From positions 62,001-126,000 of the forward strand of contig NZ_FONV01000014.1 in assembly GCF_900113015.1 (NCBI RefSeq): a stretch of 64,000 nucleotides of DNA. Reading direction: 5' to 3'. Made by a program: the position numbers and the translations under genes. Positions 53,312 through 61,872 of the stretch are shown piece by piece. Under the pieces are notes generated by a model. That model had not been told where the DNA came from. It searched no databases and saw nothing but the letters and a program-made list of their open reading frames with translations. Origin of the DNA: Actinoplanes philippinensis. Lineage in GTDB: Bacteria > Actinomycetota > Actinomycetes > Mycobacteriales > Micromonosporaceae. Position 1 is the stretch's first letter; each line of letters begins with the position of its first letter.

Positions 53312-54225
53312 GCCGCTGCCGCCACTGCTGCCGCCGCCCGGGTGCGGGCCGCGGCCCGGGCGCTCCGGATGCCGTCCGCCGTGAAGATCAGCAGCGCCAG
53401 CCAGACCAGACCGAAGCCGGCGAGACGGGCCGGCGGCATCGGCTCGTGGTAGATCAGCAGGCCCACGGCGAGCTGCAGGATCGGCGCCAGATACTGCAGA
53501 ATGCCGAGGCCGACGAGCGGCACCCGGTTGGCCGCCCCGGCGAACAGCAACAGCGGGATCGCGGTCAGCACCCCGGCCACCAGCATCAGCACGGTATGCG
53601 TCACCGAGACATGGCCGAACTCGGCCCCACCGGACAGGTTGAGCCACGTCAGGTAGGCCAGAGCGGGCAGCATCAGCACCGCCGACTCGACGAACAGCCC
53701 CTCGGCCGGCGGCAGCGACATCCGCTTCTTGATCAGGCCGTAGCAGCCGAACGACGCGGCGAGGGTCAACGCGATGTACGGCAGACGGCCGTAGTCGATC
53801 GTCAGGACCGCCACCGCCAGAGCGCCGACCCCCACGGCCGCCCACTGCAGCGGGCGCAGCCGCTCACCCAGCACCGTCACGCCGAGAATCACCACGAGCA
53901 GCGGCGTGATGAAGTAGCCGAGTGCCGTCTCCACCACGCGGGACGAGTTGACCCCGTAGATGTAGGTGCCCCAGTTGACGCCGATCAGCACCGCCGCCAG
54001 GGTGACCCCGCCGAGCAGCCGTGGCGTGCGCACCAGCCGTCCCAGGAACCGCCAGTTGCGCATCACGGTCAGCAGCAGGGCCACGAAGACGACCGACCAC
54101 ACCACCCGGTGCGCCAGGATCTCCAGCGGTGGCGAGGGCTGCAGCAGCTTGAAGTAGATGGGGAAGAAACCCCACATCGTGTACGCCAGGAGGCCGTACA
54201 CGTATCCACGCCGCTCGTCGCTCAT
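53308..54225 (-). CDS. rarD: RarD-type EamA family transporter
   Basis: 305-residue membrane protein with ten predicted helices in two EamA repeats. RarD signatures are GYVYGLLAYTMWGFFPIYFKLL and VNWGTYIYGVNSSRVVETALGYFITPLLVVILG. RarD proteins are linked to chloramphenicol sensitivity in some bacteria, but the substrate is not known. ATG at 54225 follows GGGGGC. The C-terminus is an Ala/Arg-rich tail. Confidence 0.92.
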   Translation of the reverse strand: MSDERRGYVYGLLAYTMWGFFPIYFKLLQPSPPLEILAHRVVWSVVFVALLLTVMRNWRFLGRLVRTPRLLGGVTLAAVLIGVNWGTYIYGVNSSRVVETALGYFITPLLVVILGVTVLGERLRPLQWAAVGVGALAVAVLTIDYGRLPYIALTLAASFGCYGLIKKRMSLPPAEGLFVESAVLMLPALAYLTWLNLSGGAEFGHVSVTHTVLMLVAGVLTAIPLLLFAGAANRVPLVGLGILQYLAPILQLAVGLLIYHEPMPPARLAGFGLVWLALLIFTADGIRSARAAARTRAAAAVAAAA

Positions 54226-54323
54226 GCCCCCACGGTAAGGGTGGGGGCATGTTTCGGTCCTTGCGACTATGAAGCAGGTCACGAGGCCAATCCGGCCCTA
54301 CTGGCCTGCTTTGTGCTCCGCGC

Positions 54324-54698
54324 TCAGTCGCCGTCCGGAACCAGCATGTTCAGCAGCCAGCTCACGATGCCGACCAGCAGCGCGCCGAGCACCGCCGGAA
54401 GCACGCCGTCCACGTGGAAGGCCAGGTCCAGCTTGTCGGCGATCCAGCTGGTGAGCAGCAGGAGCAGGCCGTTGACCAGCACCGCCACCAAGCCCAGCGT
54501 GAGAACGTAGAGGCCGCAGCCGATGGTCTTGATGATCGGCCGGAGAACCGCATTGACCAGGCCGAAGATCACCGCGACGGCGAGCAGTGTGCCCGCCTTG
54601 TTGGCGGCGGAGTCGGCGGTCAGCTCGATGCCGTCGATCACCAGAGTCGCGATCCACAGCGATACGGCGGTGATCACCAGCCGGATGAGGATGCCCAT
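54324..54698 (-). CDS. Phage-holin-family (4 TM) membrane protein
   Basis: 124-residue protein with four hydrophobic helices: LIRLVITAVSLWIATLVI, LLAVAVIFGLVNAVLRPIIKTI, LTLGLVAVLVNGLLLLL and LGALLVGIVSWLLNMLV. This pattern, with the central NAVLRPI, marks the Phage_holin_4_2 family, widespread in chromosomes and not evidence of a phage. The ATG at 54698 gives the usual start (MGILIRL); one at 54716 would add six residues. The function is unknown. Confidence 0.85.
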   Translation of the reverse strand: MGILIRLVITAVSLWIATLVIDGIELTADSAANKAGTLLAVAVIFGLVNAVLRPIIKTIGCGLYVLTLGLVAVLVNGLLLLLTSWIADKLDLAFHVDGVLPAVLGALLVGIVSWLLNMLVPDGD

Positions 54699-54802
54699 GG
54701 CCGGGAATGGTGCCATGGCCCGTCCACCAGTGGAAACGACACCCCGCGATCTTTCTGAGATCTATGCCGGAGTTAAGGCTCGTCCGCTCGGTCCTTCCGG
54801 CC

Positions 54803-56587
54803 TCACGCCGTGGTCAGGGAGGGGGCACGGACCGGCTCGCCGATCAGGCTCTGCTCGATGGGGGTCTGCGAGAAGACCGCCCAGCGGACCGCCCGCCGGT
54901 TGATCACGGCCACCATGTCGGTGCGCATCCGGGGAAAGTACGACGCGGTCTCGCCCAGCCCCAGCGTGCCGCCCAGCAGGGTCGCCTCCGCCGGGGTGAG
55001 CCGCTGCAGCATCACCAGGTCGGCCTCGGTGGCGTGCGGGACGTCCGCGGGGCCGAACTCGTCTCGTACCACCAGGGTGGTCTGCCAGCCCGCATCCCGT
55101 GCCGGCTCCGGACCACCGGGAGCACCGCCGGTGTCGAGGACGGTCAACGTCGGATGCCGCACCGACCCGGCCGGGGCGTCGAAGGGGCGGCCCGGCGGCA
55201 GGATCGTGATCGCCTCCCCGGGCACGGCCGCGCCCCGGGCGAACGGCTCCCAGGCGTGCGGACGAGTCGTCCGGACCACGACCCGCGCCCCCGTCGCCAT
55301 CGCCCGGAACGCCAGCAACTGCGCGCCCGGCAGCCCGCCCACCAGCAGAGCCCGGGTCGGCTCCGGCCGGAACAGGCGCAGCAGCACCGCCCCGCCGCCC
55401 TGATTGCGGCCGATCATCAGGCCCGCCGGGCTGATCGGGAGCTCGGGAGCGCCGATCCGCCGGCCGTCCACGGCCTCGCCACCGAGCGGGAGCGTGGCCG
55501 CCAGACCCGGCAACTGCGCGCCCTCGAGCCGGCGCAGCCGGACCCGGTCGGCGGAGAGCAGGGTGCGCAGCGCCCGGACCGCCGTGTCCAGCGCGGTGAC
55601 GTCGGGCGCCGCGACCCGGACGACGAGTCCGGTCGCGGTCAGGGACACCGTGGTCGCGGCCGCCGGCAGATGCAGGATCCGGGTGATCAGGTTGCCGGTG
55701 AGGCCGGCCCCCGACGCGGGCCGGCACCGGAACGTCGCCTGGACCAGGCCACCCAGGCGCAGCGACGACCAGCTCTCCCGGGCACTGTCCGGCCCGGCGC
55801 CGGTCTCGGCGTTGGCCAGATCGGCGATCGCCCGCAACGCGGCCACCTCACCCAGCGGCCGGGCCGTCGACGGCCCCAGGCGGCGGGTCAGGCGCCGGGT
55901 CATCCCGGCCAGGCTCCGGCGCAGCTCGTCGTCGGACCAGCCGCCGGCGCGGGAGACCCGCAGCGCCAGCACCGCCCGCAGATGGCTGAGCGAGCTGCCC
56001 TCGGCAAGGGTCCGGTAGGAACTCTGCGCCGGACCGGCGCCGCCCCGGGCGGTCGGCGCCGGGACCGCGCTCAGCACCAGCTGGGCGCGCACCCGTGGCT
56101 GGTCGCCGACGGCCTGGTCACGGCCGGTTGCGTGGAGCAGGGCCGCGAAGGACGGGATCGCGGACGCCTCGTCGGCCGGGTCGCCCAGCTCGATCAGCAC
56201 GGTCAGCCCGGAGTCGTCGGCGAGGACCGCGGCCGTGGCGCCCGGCACGTCCAGGCCGGTCAGCCGGACCCGGGGCGCCGCGTAGGCCAGTAGGGCGGTG
56301 CTGCTGTCGATCGAGGCGGAACGGCGGCGGCCGGCATAGCGGGCCAGGACACCGAGCCACTGGAAAGCCCACCGGCCGCGCAGCCGCAGCCAGGTCAGGG
56401 TCAGCAGCCCGGCGGCGACGACCACCGCGGGCACCATGGCCAGCCCGCCGGCCACCAGACCGGCCAGCACCACGGCCACGGCGACCTGGGTGGCCACGAT
56501 CTGCTCCGGCCGGGCGCCGAGCAGCCGGCCGGCCGGGCGCTGCCGGATCAAGGACTCGGCCGCCGGGACCGCGCTCTCGGTGCTCAC
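54803..56587 (-). CDS. eccE: Type VII secretion protein EccE
   Basis: 594-residue membrane component of the ESX/type VII secretion machine; EccE lies at the edge of the membrane complex. Two helices are close together at about 35-68 (VAVAVVLAGLVAGGLAMVPAVVVAAGLLTLTWL), followed by a large domain beginning LRGRWAFQWLGVLARYAGRRR, the usual EccE layout. GTG at 56587 has GGGGGAGG about 7 bases upstream. The gene is divergent from two WXG100 genes, which supports the assignment. No other ecc gene or mycosin is in the window. Confidence 0.85.
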   Translation of the reverse strand: MSTESAVPAAESLIRQRPAGRLLGARPEQIVATQVAVAVVLAGLVAGGLAMVPAVVVAAGLLTLTWLRLRGRWAFQWLGVLARYAGRRRSASIDSSTALLAYAAPRVRLTGLDVPGATAAVLADDSGLTVLIELGDPADEASAIPSFAALLHATGRDQAVGDQPRVRAQLVLSAVPAPTARGGAGPAQSSYRTLAEGSSLSHLRAVLALRVSRAGGWSDDELRRSLAGMTRRLTRRLGPSTARPLGEVAALRAIADLANAETGAGPDSARESWSSLRLGGLVQATFRCRPASGAGLTGNLITRILHLPAAATTVSLTATGLVVRVAAPDVTALDTAVRALRTLLSADRVRLRRLEGAQLPGLAATLPLGGEAVDGRRIGAPELPISPAGLMIGRNQGGGAVLLRLFRPEPTRALLVGGLPGAQLLAFRAMATGARVVVRTTRPHAWEPFARGAAVPGEAITILPPGRPFDAPAGSVRHPTLTVLDTGGAPGGPEPARDAGWQTTLVVRDEFGPADVPHATEADLVMLQRLTPAEATLLGGTLGLGETASYFPRMRTDMVAVINRRAVRWAVFSQTPIEQSLIGEPVRAPSLTTA

Positions 56588-56648
56588 GAACCGCCTCCCC
56601 CGTCGCCGGACATCCATTTACCCTCGTGCGCGGCTCATCGTAGGGCAG

Positions 56649-56688
56649 TTATCCACAGCTCGATGGCCGGGCGGCGAGGTTATCCACA
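56649..56688. promoter_or_regulatory. Two DnaA-box sequences in the eccE-esx divergent region
   Basis: TTATCCACA occurs exactly at 56649-56657 and again at 56680-56688, in the same orientation, 31 bases apart. Both match the classical DnaA box with no mismatch. They lie 62-101 bases upstream of the eccE start. The rest of 56588-56852 holds the esx promoter region, where no promoter stands out. Confidence 0.6.
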
Positions 56689-56852
56689 GGTTCCCGTTCC
56701 GGGGCTGACGTGGGTCGTATCGGGCGGCTAACGTCGTCGCTGTTGTTTCGCGGCGAGCCTCCCGGCCTGATCGTGAACGGCCAAACCTAGTGGCACGCGT
56801 CGATGTATCAGCGGTCCACAGCGGATCAAGTTGTGAAAGGGGTGACGCCCAG

Positions 56853-57170
56853 ATGTCGCAGACCGAAAGCCAGTCCGCGCAGATGGCGAGTACCGCCAAC
56901 GAGTTCGACCGGATCAACGGCTCGCTCCAGAGCATGCTCAGCACGCTGATGAACGAGCTGTCCACCCTCAGCTCGGCCTGGAAGGGTCAGGGCGCGCTCG
57001 CGTTCGAGCACGTGAAGAACGAGTATGCGAACGACCTGAAGCGGCTCAACGAGGCTCTCGCCGAGACCGCCCAGGGGATCCGCACGTCCGGACAGAGTTA
57101 CGAGCGCTCCGACGCCGACGCCGCGTCCAGCATCGGCCGGACCGGCGGCCAGTTCACCCTGCCGCTCTGA
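56853..57170 (+). CDS. WXG100-family ESX protein, first of a pair
   Basis: 105-residue helical-hairpin protein, the standard size of ESX substrates. The turn motif is W43-K-G45 (SSAWKGQG), and the C-terminal export motif is Tyr-x3-Asp (Y83 to D87, SYERSDADAA). It should dimerise with the next gene product and be exported by the type VII system. ATG at 56853 has AAAGGGG about 11 bases upstream. It lies 16 bases before the second WXG100 gene. Confidence 0.92.
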   Translation: MSQTESQSAQMASTANEFDRINGSLQSMLSTLMNELSTLSSAWKGQGALAFEHVKNEYANDLKRLNEALAETAQGIRTSGQSYERSDADAASSIGRTGGQFTLPL

Positions 57171-57186
57171 CCTACCGGAGGAAGTC

Positions 57187-57480
57187 ATGAACGACGGTCA
57201 CCTGCTCGTCAATTTCCACTCGCTCCACCAGGCGCGGATGGACATCGCGAAGGCGGTGAACAAGCTCACCGCCGACCTGGAGTATCTCGAGGGTGAGGGC
57301 AAGAAGCTGCTGGGCACCTGGTCGGGCGAGGCTCAGCAGGCTTACGAGGAGCGCCAGCGCAAGTGGCAGTCGGCCTCCCAGGATCTGCAGACCATCCTGG
57401 CGCAGATCGGGTCGGCCCTCGAGAAATCGCGAGACGACTACCAGCAGACCGAGCGGGCCGCGACTCAGCGGTTCCAGTGA
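57187..57480 (+). CDS. WXG100-family ESX protein, second of a pair
   Basis: 97-residue partner of the preceding protein. The motif W45-S-G47 (GTWSGEAQ) forms the hairpin turn, and Y85 to E89 (DDYQQTE) is a Tyr-x3-Glu variant of the export motif. CCGGAGGAAG is a good ribosome binding site just before the ATG. Both members carrying a C-terminal Tyr-x3-acidic motif is less usual than one. Confidence 0.92.
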   Translation: MNDGHLLVNFHSLHQARMDIAKAVNKLTADLEYLEGEGKKLLGTWSGEAQQAYEERQRKWQSASQDLQTILAQIGSALEKSRDDYQQTERAATQRFQ

Positions 57481-57652
57481 GTCGCTGAGTCGATCGGGTC
57501 GCCCGTTCGCGTAAAAGGCGCTGCCGGCTCCCGCGGTTACCATGGGTAATATTGCGATCACGCTGAGCCATTGGTGCAAGCCCGCGGGGTCCGGACGGCC
57601 CCTTTCCGGAGACGTCTCAGGCCCAACCTTACGGTCAGCATGCCGCCGCCCA

Positions 57653-57680
57653 TTGTGATTGTGGCCTGACCTTGTAGGTT
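57653..57680 (+). promoter_or_regulatory. Promoter candidate for the SseB-domain gene
   Basis: TTGTGA (57653-57658) and TAGGTT (57675-57680) are 16 bases apart and lie about 45 bases before the gene start. The 245-base gap after the second WXG100 gene thus probably contains an internal promoter. No terminator is evident in the gap. Confidence 0.35.
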
Positions 57681-57725
57681 ATACGCGTTGAGTTGGCTCG
57701 TTGACACGCGTGGGGAGAGGTGGAC

Positions 57726-60700
57726 GTGTCCGAGTGGGAACCGGCTACGGACGCCGAAGTCGCGATGCGCGATGCGTTGCGCACCGACGACCAGGAGTCC
57801 TATTTCCGTATTCTCGCCGGTGTCGACCTTCTGTTACCGGTCTCCGCCGAGGTCCTGGCCGGCACCGCGCCGATGGGCTGGGGCACGTGGAGCACCGGCG
57901 GTCGCACCCACGTGCTGGCGTTCACGTCGAACGCCGCGCTGCAATCCTGCCTGGCCGACTACACCGGCTCGGCCCGGCGCGTGCCGTATTCGGAGCTGGC
58001 CAACACCTGGCCCAACCTCGAGTGGTGGCTCGCCGTCAACCCCGGTCTGCCCATCGAGGGCTACCTGCCGGCCTGGTTCGTGGCCCAGCTCGCCCGTGGC
58101 GACCTGAGGCTGCCCACCCGGGGGCCGGGCCGCGAGGCGCACCCCACCTCCAAGATCCAGGAGCTGGGCGCGGCGGCGCTGGCGGCCAACCGGGTCGGCG
58201 GCGAGTCCGGCGGTCCCACCTACGAGCCTGAGCCGGCCGTCGCCGTGCCGGCCGCCGCGGCCGCTCCGCCGGTTCCGGCCGCGGTGGCTGCCCCGCCCGT
58301 TCCGGCCGCGCCCCCGGTGGCCCCCGCGGTCGCCCCGATCCCGCCGGTCGGCAACACGCCGCCGATGGGCCCGGGTGGCCTGCCGGTGCGTACGCCCAGT
58401 GGGACGTCGCCCAGCGGTCTGCCGGTCCGTAGCCCGTCCTCGCCGAGCGCGCCGGGGTCACCCGCGGCGCCGGGATTCCCTGCGGCGCCGGGATCGCCCG
58501 CGGCTGTGCCCGGTGGGTATCAGCCTCCGGCGACTCCCGCTGCCTACGCTCCGCCGGCGGTTCCGGCCGCGCCCTCCGTTCCCCCCGGCAGGGGAGGCAC
58601 CGGATCCGCGATGGCCACCCCGGGCTGGGAGAAGCCGGGCATGCCGTTCCGGCCGGAGGAGGACCCTCGCGGGCCCCTTCAGGACCCGGGCGCGCCGCTG
58701 CCCGTCCGCACCCCGATGGCGAACACACCGCCGGTGCCCGAGCACGTCATGCCCTACAACCCGGCCGAGGCGCCGGTCGATCCGGCCTGGGCCGGGAAGC
58801 AGGGTCCCCAGCAGTCCGGCCCCGCCCCGGCCGGCGCGCCGCCGCTCGCGGCACCGCTCGCCACGCCCGCGAGTGCGCCGCCGTTCGCCGCACCGGCGAG
58901 CGCGCCGCCGTTCAACACGCCCGCTGCGCCGCCGTTCAACGCGCCCGCCGGGTCCGCGCTGGCGAGCGCCCCGCCGTTCGGTGGGCAGGCCGGCTCCCCG
59001 GCGGCGGCCCAGTTCGGCGGGCCCGCCGGGTCTCCGCCGCCCCCGAGTGCGCCGGCCGGCTCGAACCTCGGTGGGGCGCTGCCCCGGCGACAGCCCGGCC
59101 AGTCGACCGGCGGCGGTTCGATGACGAGCATGGCCGGGTTCGTGCCGGCCTCGTCGAACGCCGCCAACGCCGGTAACAGCCCCGCGATCCGCCCGGCGTC
59201 CCCGCCGGGCGCCCCCGCGTCGGCGCCCCCGTCCTACGGGACGCCGACTCCGCCGTTCGGTGGCCCGTCAGGGCAGGCTTCCGGTGTTCCGGCGTCATCC
59301 GCTCCGGGCTTCGGCGGTCAGGCGGCATCCGGTCCCGGCTACGGCGCTCCGTCGTCCGGTGCGGGTTTCGGCGCTTCCGCGTCGTCCGGCCCGGCCACCG
59401 GCAGCCCCGCATCGGCTCCGGGTTCCGGCGGCCCGGGAGTGGGAGTTCCCGGTTTCGGCGGCCCCGCCTCGGCCGGCAACGGTTTCGGTGGTCCGGCTCC
59501 GTCCGGTTCAGGTTTCGGCGGCCCGGCAGCTCCCGGTTCCGGTAGTGGTCCGGCCTCGTCCGGCCCCGGCTTTGGGGGCCCCGGTTCGTCCGGACCCGGC
59601 TCCGGTGGTGGTCCAGCTTCGTCGGGTCCTGGTTTCGGTGGCCCGGGTTCGGCTGGTCCCGGCTCCGGCGGTGGCTCTGCGTCGTCCGGCCCCGGCTTCG
59701 GTGGTCCGGGTTCGTCGGGTTCCGGCTTCGGTGGTCCGGGTTCGTCCGGGCCGGCGTTCGGTGGGCCGGGGGCTCAGCAGCCGGTCAGCCCGGCCCGGCC
59801 GTCCGCACCGCCGCTCGCCGCGTCCGGTGCCGGCTCCGGTGGGCCCGGTGGGGCGCTGCCTCGCCGTCAGGTGACGCCGCCGTCCGAGCGGCCGACCTCG
59901 ATGGCCGCCGCGGCACAGGCGCTCGGAGCCCGTACCCCGTCCAATGAACCGCCCGCGTGGGAGCGTCAGACCCCGCCGCCCGCCGCTGACCGTTTCGGGC
60001 CGTCCGGGCCGGCGCCGTCGATCGTGCCGCGGCCGGAGGCCGATTCACCCGCGGCGACGACGATGACGAACCTGCTTCCGCCGGTGATCCCGGGTGCTTC
60101 CGGGGCCGATCGGGGCGCCTCGGCGTACCCGGCGTCCGGTCCCGGCTATCCGGCTTCGGCGGCGCCGCAGGCGTACACGCAGCCCGCGCCCGGCCCGGCC
60201 TACGGTCTTCCGCCGCAGGGCAGCCCGGCGTCGGCGTATGCGGCGCAGTCGCTCTCCGGCCCGGCTTTCGCGACCCAGGCGCTGCCCGTCGCGACCGGCG
60301 GCTACACCCCGTCAGGTGCGTCCAACATGGGCGTCTCCGGGTCGGCCACCGGCTCGCGTGGCCCGTCGGCCACGGATTTCGTGCCGGCCAACGAGGTCGA
60401 GCGGGAACTGCAGGACGCCGCGGACACCGGCAACACCGACGTTTTCCTGTCGACGCTGCTGCTGGCCCAGGTCCTGGTGCCGGTCGCCAGCCATTCCCGG
60501 CCCGGCAGCGCGCCCGGCGAGTCCGGTTTCGCCTTCCTGCCGGAGGAGGTCGAGGGCGAGCGGTACCTGATCGTGTTCACCAGCAAGGACCGGCTCTCCG
60601 ACCACTTCGGCGAGCCGACCCGTACGGTGGGGGTCCGCTTCTACGAGCTGATCCGCAACTGGCCGGACCCGGCGTGGTCGTTCGCGGTCAACCCGGGCAC

Positions 60701-61334
60701 CCCGGTCGGCGCGAAGTACCCCGGTGCGCAGATCATCGCGCTGGCCAACTGGGCGACCGAGGCCGGTCTGGGCGCCGAGCCCGTCGAGGTCCCGGTGACC
60801 GAGACGCCGCCCGCCCCGGTGCCGGCGCCGGAGCCCGCCAGCGACGAGGCGCAGCAGGCCACCGTCATGCAGAAGACGATCGCCGCCGAGCAGGTCGACT
60901 ACTACCTGGACCGGGGTTATGACCGGGTCGCCGGATTCGTGCACCGGGCCTCCGAGGTCGAGCATCTGCGTACTCCGGGCGAGTTGTTCGGCGCGCTGGG
61001 GCTCTACTACGACGCGTCGCCGTTCCAGCCGGACGCGAAGGAGGCGTTCGTGCTGCGCTGGCCGGCGTACCGGCCGAGCCTCTACCGGATCCCCTACGGC
61101 GGGCAGAACGAGCAGGCTCTGCGTGCGATGGACGGCTGGGTGATCGAGCGCCCGCCGTTCCGCGGCAACGGGTTCGCGCCCGGCGAGGGCCGTGACGTCA
61201 TCGCCGAGTTCAAGGTGGACAGTGTCCGCCTGCCGCACGGCGCGCAGCTGTGGAGCATCGACGCGGACGGCAACGAGCGGATGATGGCGATCTTCGACGC
61301 GGACGGCCCCAAGTGGCGCCGGGTGGGTGAGTAG
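57726..61334 (+). CDS. Large SseB-domain protein with Pro/Gly-rich linker; candidate ESX-associated effector
   Basis: 1202-residue protein. N-terminal SseB-like domain at about 1-145 (ESYFRILAGVDLLLPVSAEVL, WSTGGRTHVLAFTSNAALQSCL, WWLAVNPGLPIEGYLPAWFVAQLA). Then about 700 residues of Pro/Ala/Gly/Ser-rich sequence, in the second half as near-repeats of GPGFGGPGSSGPGSGGG. A second SseB-like domain lies at about 885-1020 (NTDVFLSTLLLAQVLVPVA, YLIVFTSKDRLSDHFGEP, PAWSFAVNPGTPVGAKYPGAQIIALANWA). The last 150 residues form a separate domain that I cannot assign (VEHLRTPGELFGALGLYYDASPF to FDADGPKWRRVGE). GTG at 57726 is preferred because GGAGAGG lies 5 bases upstream; GTG at 57720 is possible. No signal peptide or membrane helix is present. 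Position after two WXG100 genes and directly before a small acidic gene suggests an ESX substrate with its partner; this is inference. Confidence 0.85.
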   Translation: MSEWEPATDAEVAMRDALRTDDQESYFRILAGVDLLLPVSAEVLAGTAPMGWGTWSTGGRTHVLAFTSNAALQSCLADYTGSARRVPYSELANTWPNLEWWLAVNPGLPIEGYLPAWFVAQLARGDLRLPTRGPGREAHPTSKIQELGAAALAANRVGGESGGPTYEPEPAVAVPAAAAAPPVPAAVAAPPVPAAPPVAPAVAPIPPVGNTPPMGPGGLPVRTPSGTSPSGLPVRSPSSPSAPGSPAAPGFPAAPGSPAAVPGGYQPPATPAAYAPPAVPAAPSVPPGRGGTGSAMATPGWEKPGMPFRPEEDPRGPLQDPGAPLPVRTPMANTPPVPEHVMPYNPAEAPVDPAWAGKQGPQQSGPAPAGAPPLAAPLATPASAPPFAAPASAPPFNTPAAPPFNAPAGSALASAPPFGGQAGSPAAAQFGGPAGSPPPPSAPAGSNLGGALPRRQPGQSTGGGSMTSMAGFVPASSNAANAGNSPAIRPASPPGAPASAPPSYGTPTPPFGGPSGQASGVPASSAPGFGGQAASGPGYGAPSSGAGFGASASSGPATGSPASAPGSGGPGVGVPGFGGPASAGNGFGGPAPSGSGFGGPAAPGSGSGPASSGPGFGGPGSSGPGSGGGPASSGPGFGGPGSAGPGSGGGSASSGPGFGGPGSSGSGFGGPGSSGPAFGGPGAQQPVSPARPSAPPLAASGAGSGGPGGALPRRQVTPPSERPTSMAAAAQALGARTPSNEPPAWERQTPPPAADRFGPSGPAPSIVPRPEADSPAATTMTNLLPPVIPGASGADRGASAYPASGPGYPASAAPQAYTQPAPGPAYGLPPQGSPASAYAAQSLSGPAFATQALPVATGGYTPSGASNMGVSGSATGSRGPSATDFVPANEVERELQDAADTGNTDVFLSTLLLAQVLVPVASHSRPGSAPGESGFAFLPEEVEGERYLIVFTSKDRLSDHFGEPTRTVGVRFYELIRNWPDPAWSFAVNPGTPVGAKYPGAQIIALANWATEAGLGAEPVEVPVTETPPAPVPAPEPASDEAQQATVMQKTIAAEQVDYYLDRGYDRVAGFVHRASEVEHLRTPGELFGALGLYYDASPFQPDAKEAFVLRWPAYRPSLYRIPYGGQNEQALRAMDGWVIERPPFRGNGFAPGEGRDVIAEFKVDSVRLPHGAQLWSIDADGNERMMAIFDADGPKWRRVGE
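59440..59780 (+). repeat. Gly/Pro-rich coding repeats in the SseB-domain gene
   Basis: Near-repeats on the plus strand encode variants of G-F-G-G-P-G-S-S-G-P-G-S-G-G-G. They keep the reading frame and belong to the linker of the large protein. Confidence 0.75.
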
Positions 61335-61336
61335 TG

Positions 61337-61699
61337 ATGCGTGACGGTTACGTGGTCACCTGGCAGGGCCGGGAGTACGACGCGGCCCCCGACGGCGACA
61401 AGGTCCGCATCTACAGCGCCACCCCGGCGGACGGTTTCGAGGAGTCCAAGCCGGGGCGGTACGTCCGAGTCCTGGAGCCGGACGAGTACGACGAGCTGAC
61501 CTACGTCCGTACCCTCTGCACGTGGCGCGGCGAGCCCTTCATCGTGCTCGCCGAGGCCGACTCGTGGCTGCGTCTGGAGTACACGGGCGGCCGCGCCCCG
61601 GTGGCCCGCCAGCTCGGCCTCGAAGAGTTCGACTACGGCGTCTATCAGGGCTGGGCTCCGGCCCACGAGGTCCGCGACCGCTACGAACACCGAGTCTGA
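61337..61699 (+). CDS. Small acidic protein coupled to the SseB-domain gene; possible immunity or chaperone partner
   Basis: 120-residue soluble acidic protein, no recognised family. Sequence features are GYVVTWQGREYDAAPDGDKVRIYS, RYVRVLEPDEYDELTYVRTLCTWRGEPFIVLAEADSWLRLEYTGG and YGVYQGWAPAHEVRDRYEH, suggesting a compact beta-rich fold. The ATG at 61337 lies two bases after the stop of the large gene, and GTG at 61334 would overlap the stop, so translation is coupled. Size, charge and position directly after the unassigned C-terminal domain resemble immunity proteins of polymorphic toxins; a dedicated chaperone is the main alternative. Confidence 0.75.
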   Translation: MRDGYVVTWQGREYDAAPDGDKVRIYSATPADGFEESKPGRYVRVLEPDEYDELTYVRTLCTWRGEPFIVLAEADSWLRLEYTGGRAPVARQLGLEEFDYGVYQGWAPAHEVRDRYEHRV

Positions 61700-61700
61700 A

Positions 61701-61733
61701 GACCCGTACAAAAGCCTTCATCCGGTACGGGTC
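61701..61733 (+). terminator. Hairpin ending the esx-SseB unit
   Basis: GACCCGTAC (61701-61709) pairs perfectly with GTACGGGTC (61725-61733) around a 15-base loop, starting 1 base after the stop of the small gene. No T-run follows. Bases 61734-61872 contain nothing I can assign. Confidence 0.5.
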
Positions 61734-61872
61734 ACGGCCCGCCCGACCGCACCCACGCGTACCGGACCTACCCCGCGACGGTTCTGCCACTCCGGACCGA
61801 AGCGCGCCCGCCGGGCAGAGCGACGCCCTCGTCATGTGTAGGTCGCCGCTCTTGGTCGGACGGCGCCGGCAC

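Noticed and set aside
54324..54716. Prophage remnant suggested by the holin-family protein
   Set aside because: This family is common in bacterial chromosomes, and no integrase, lysin or structural phage gene is near.
54707..56293. 528-residue plus-strand open frame
   Set aside because: Opposite eccE; rich in Arg/Gln/Gly with no domain pattern, typical of a GC-rich shadow.
56649..56688. Replication origin
   Set aside because: Only two DnaA boxes, no AT-rich unwinding region and no dnaA, dnaN, recF or gyr genes nearby.
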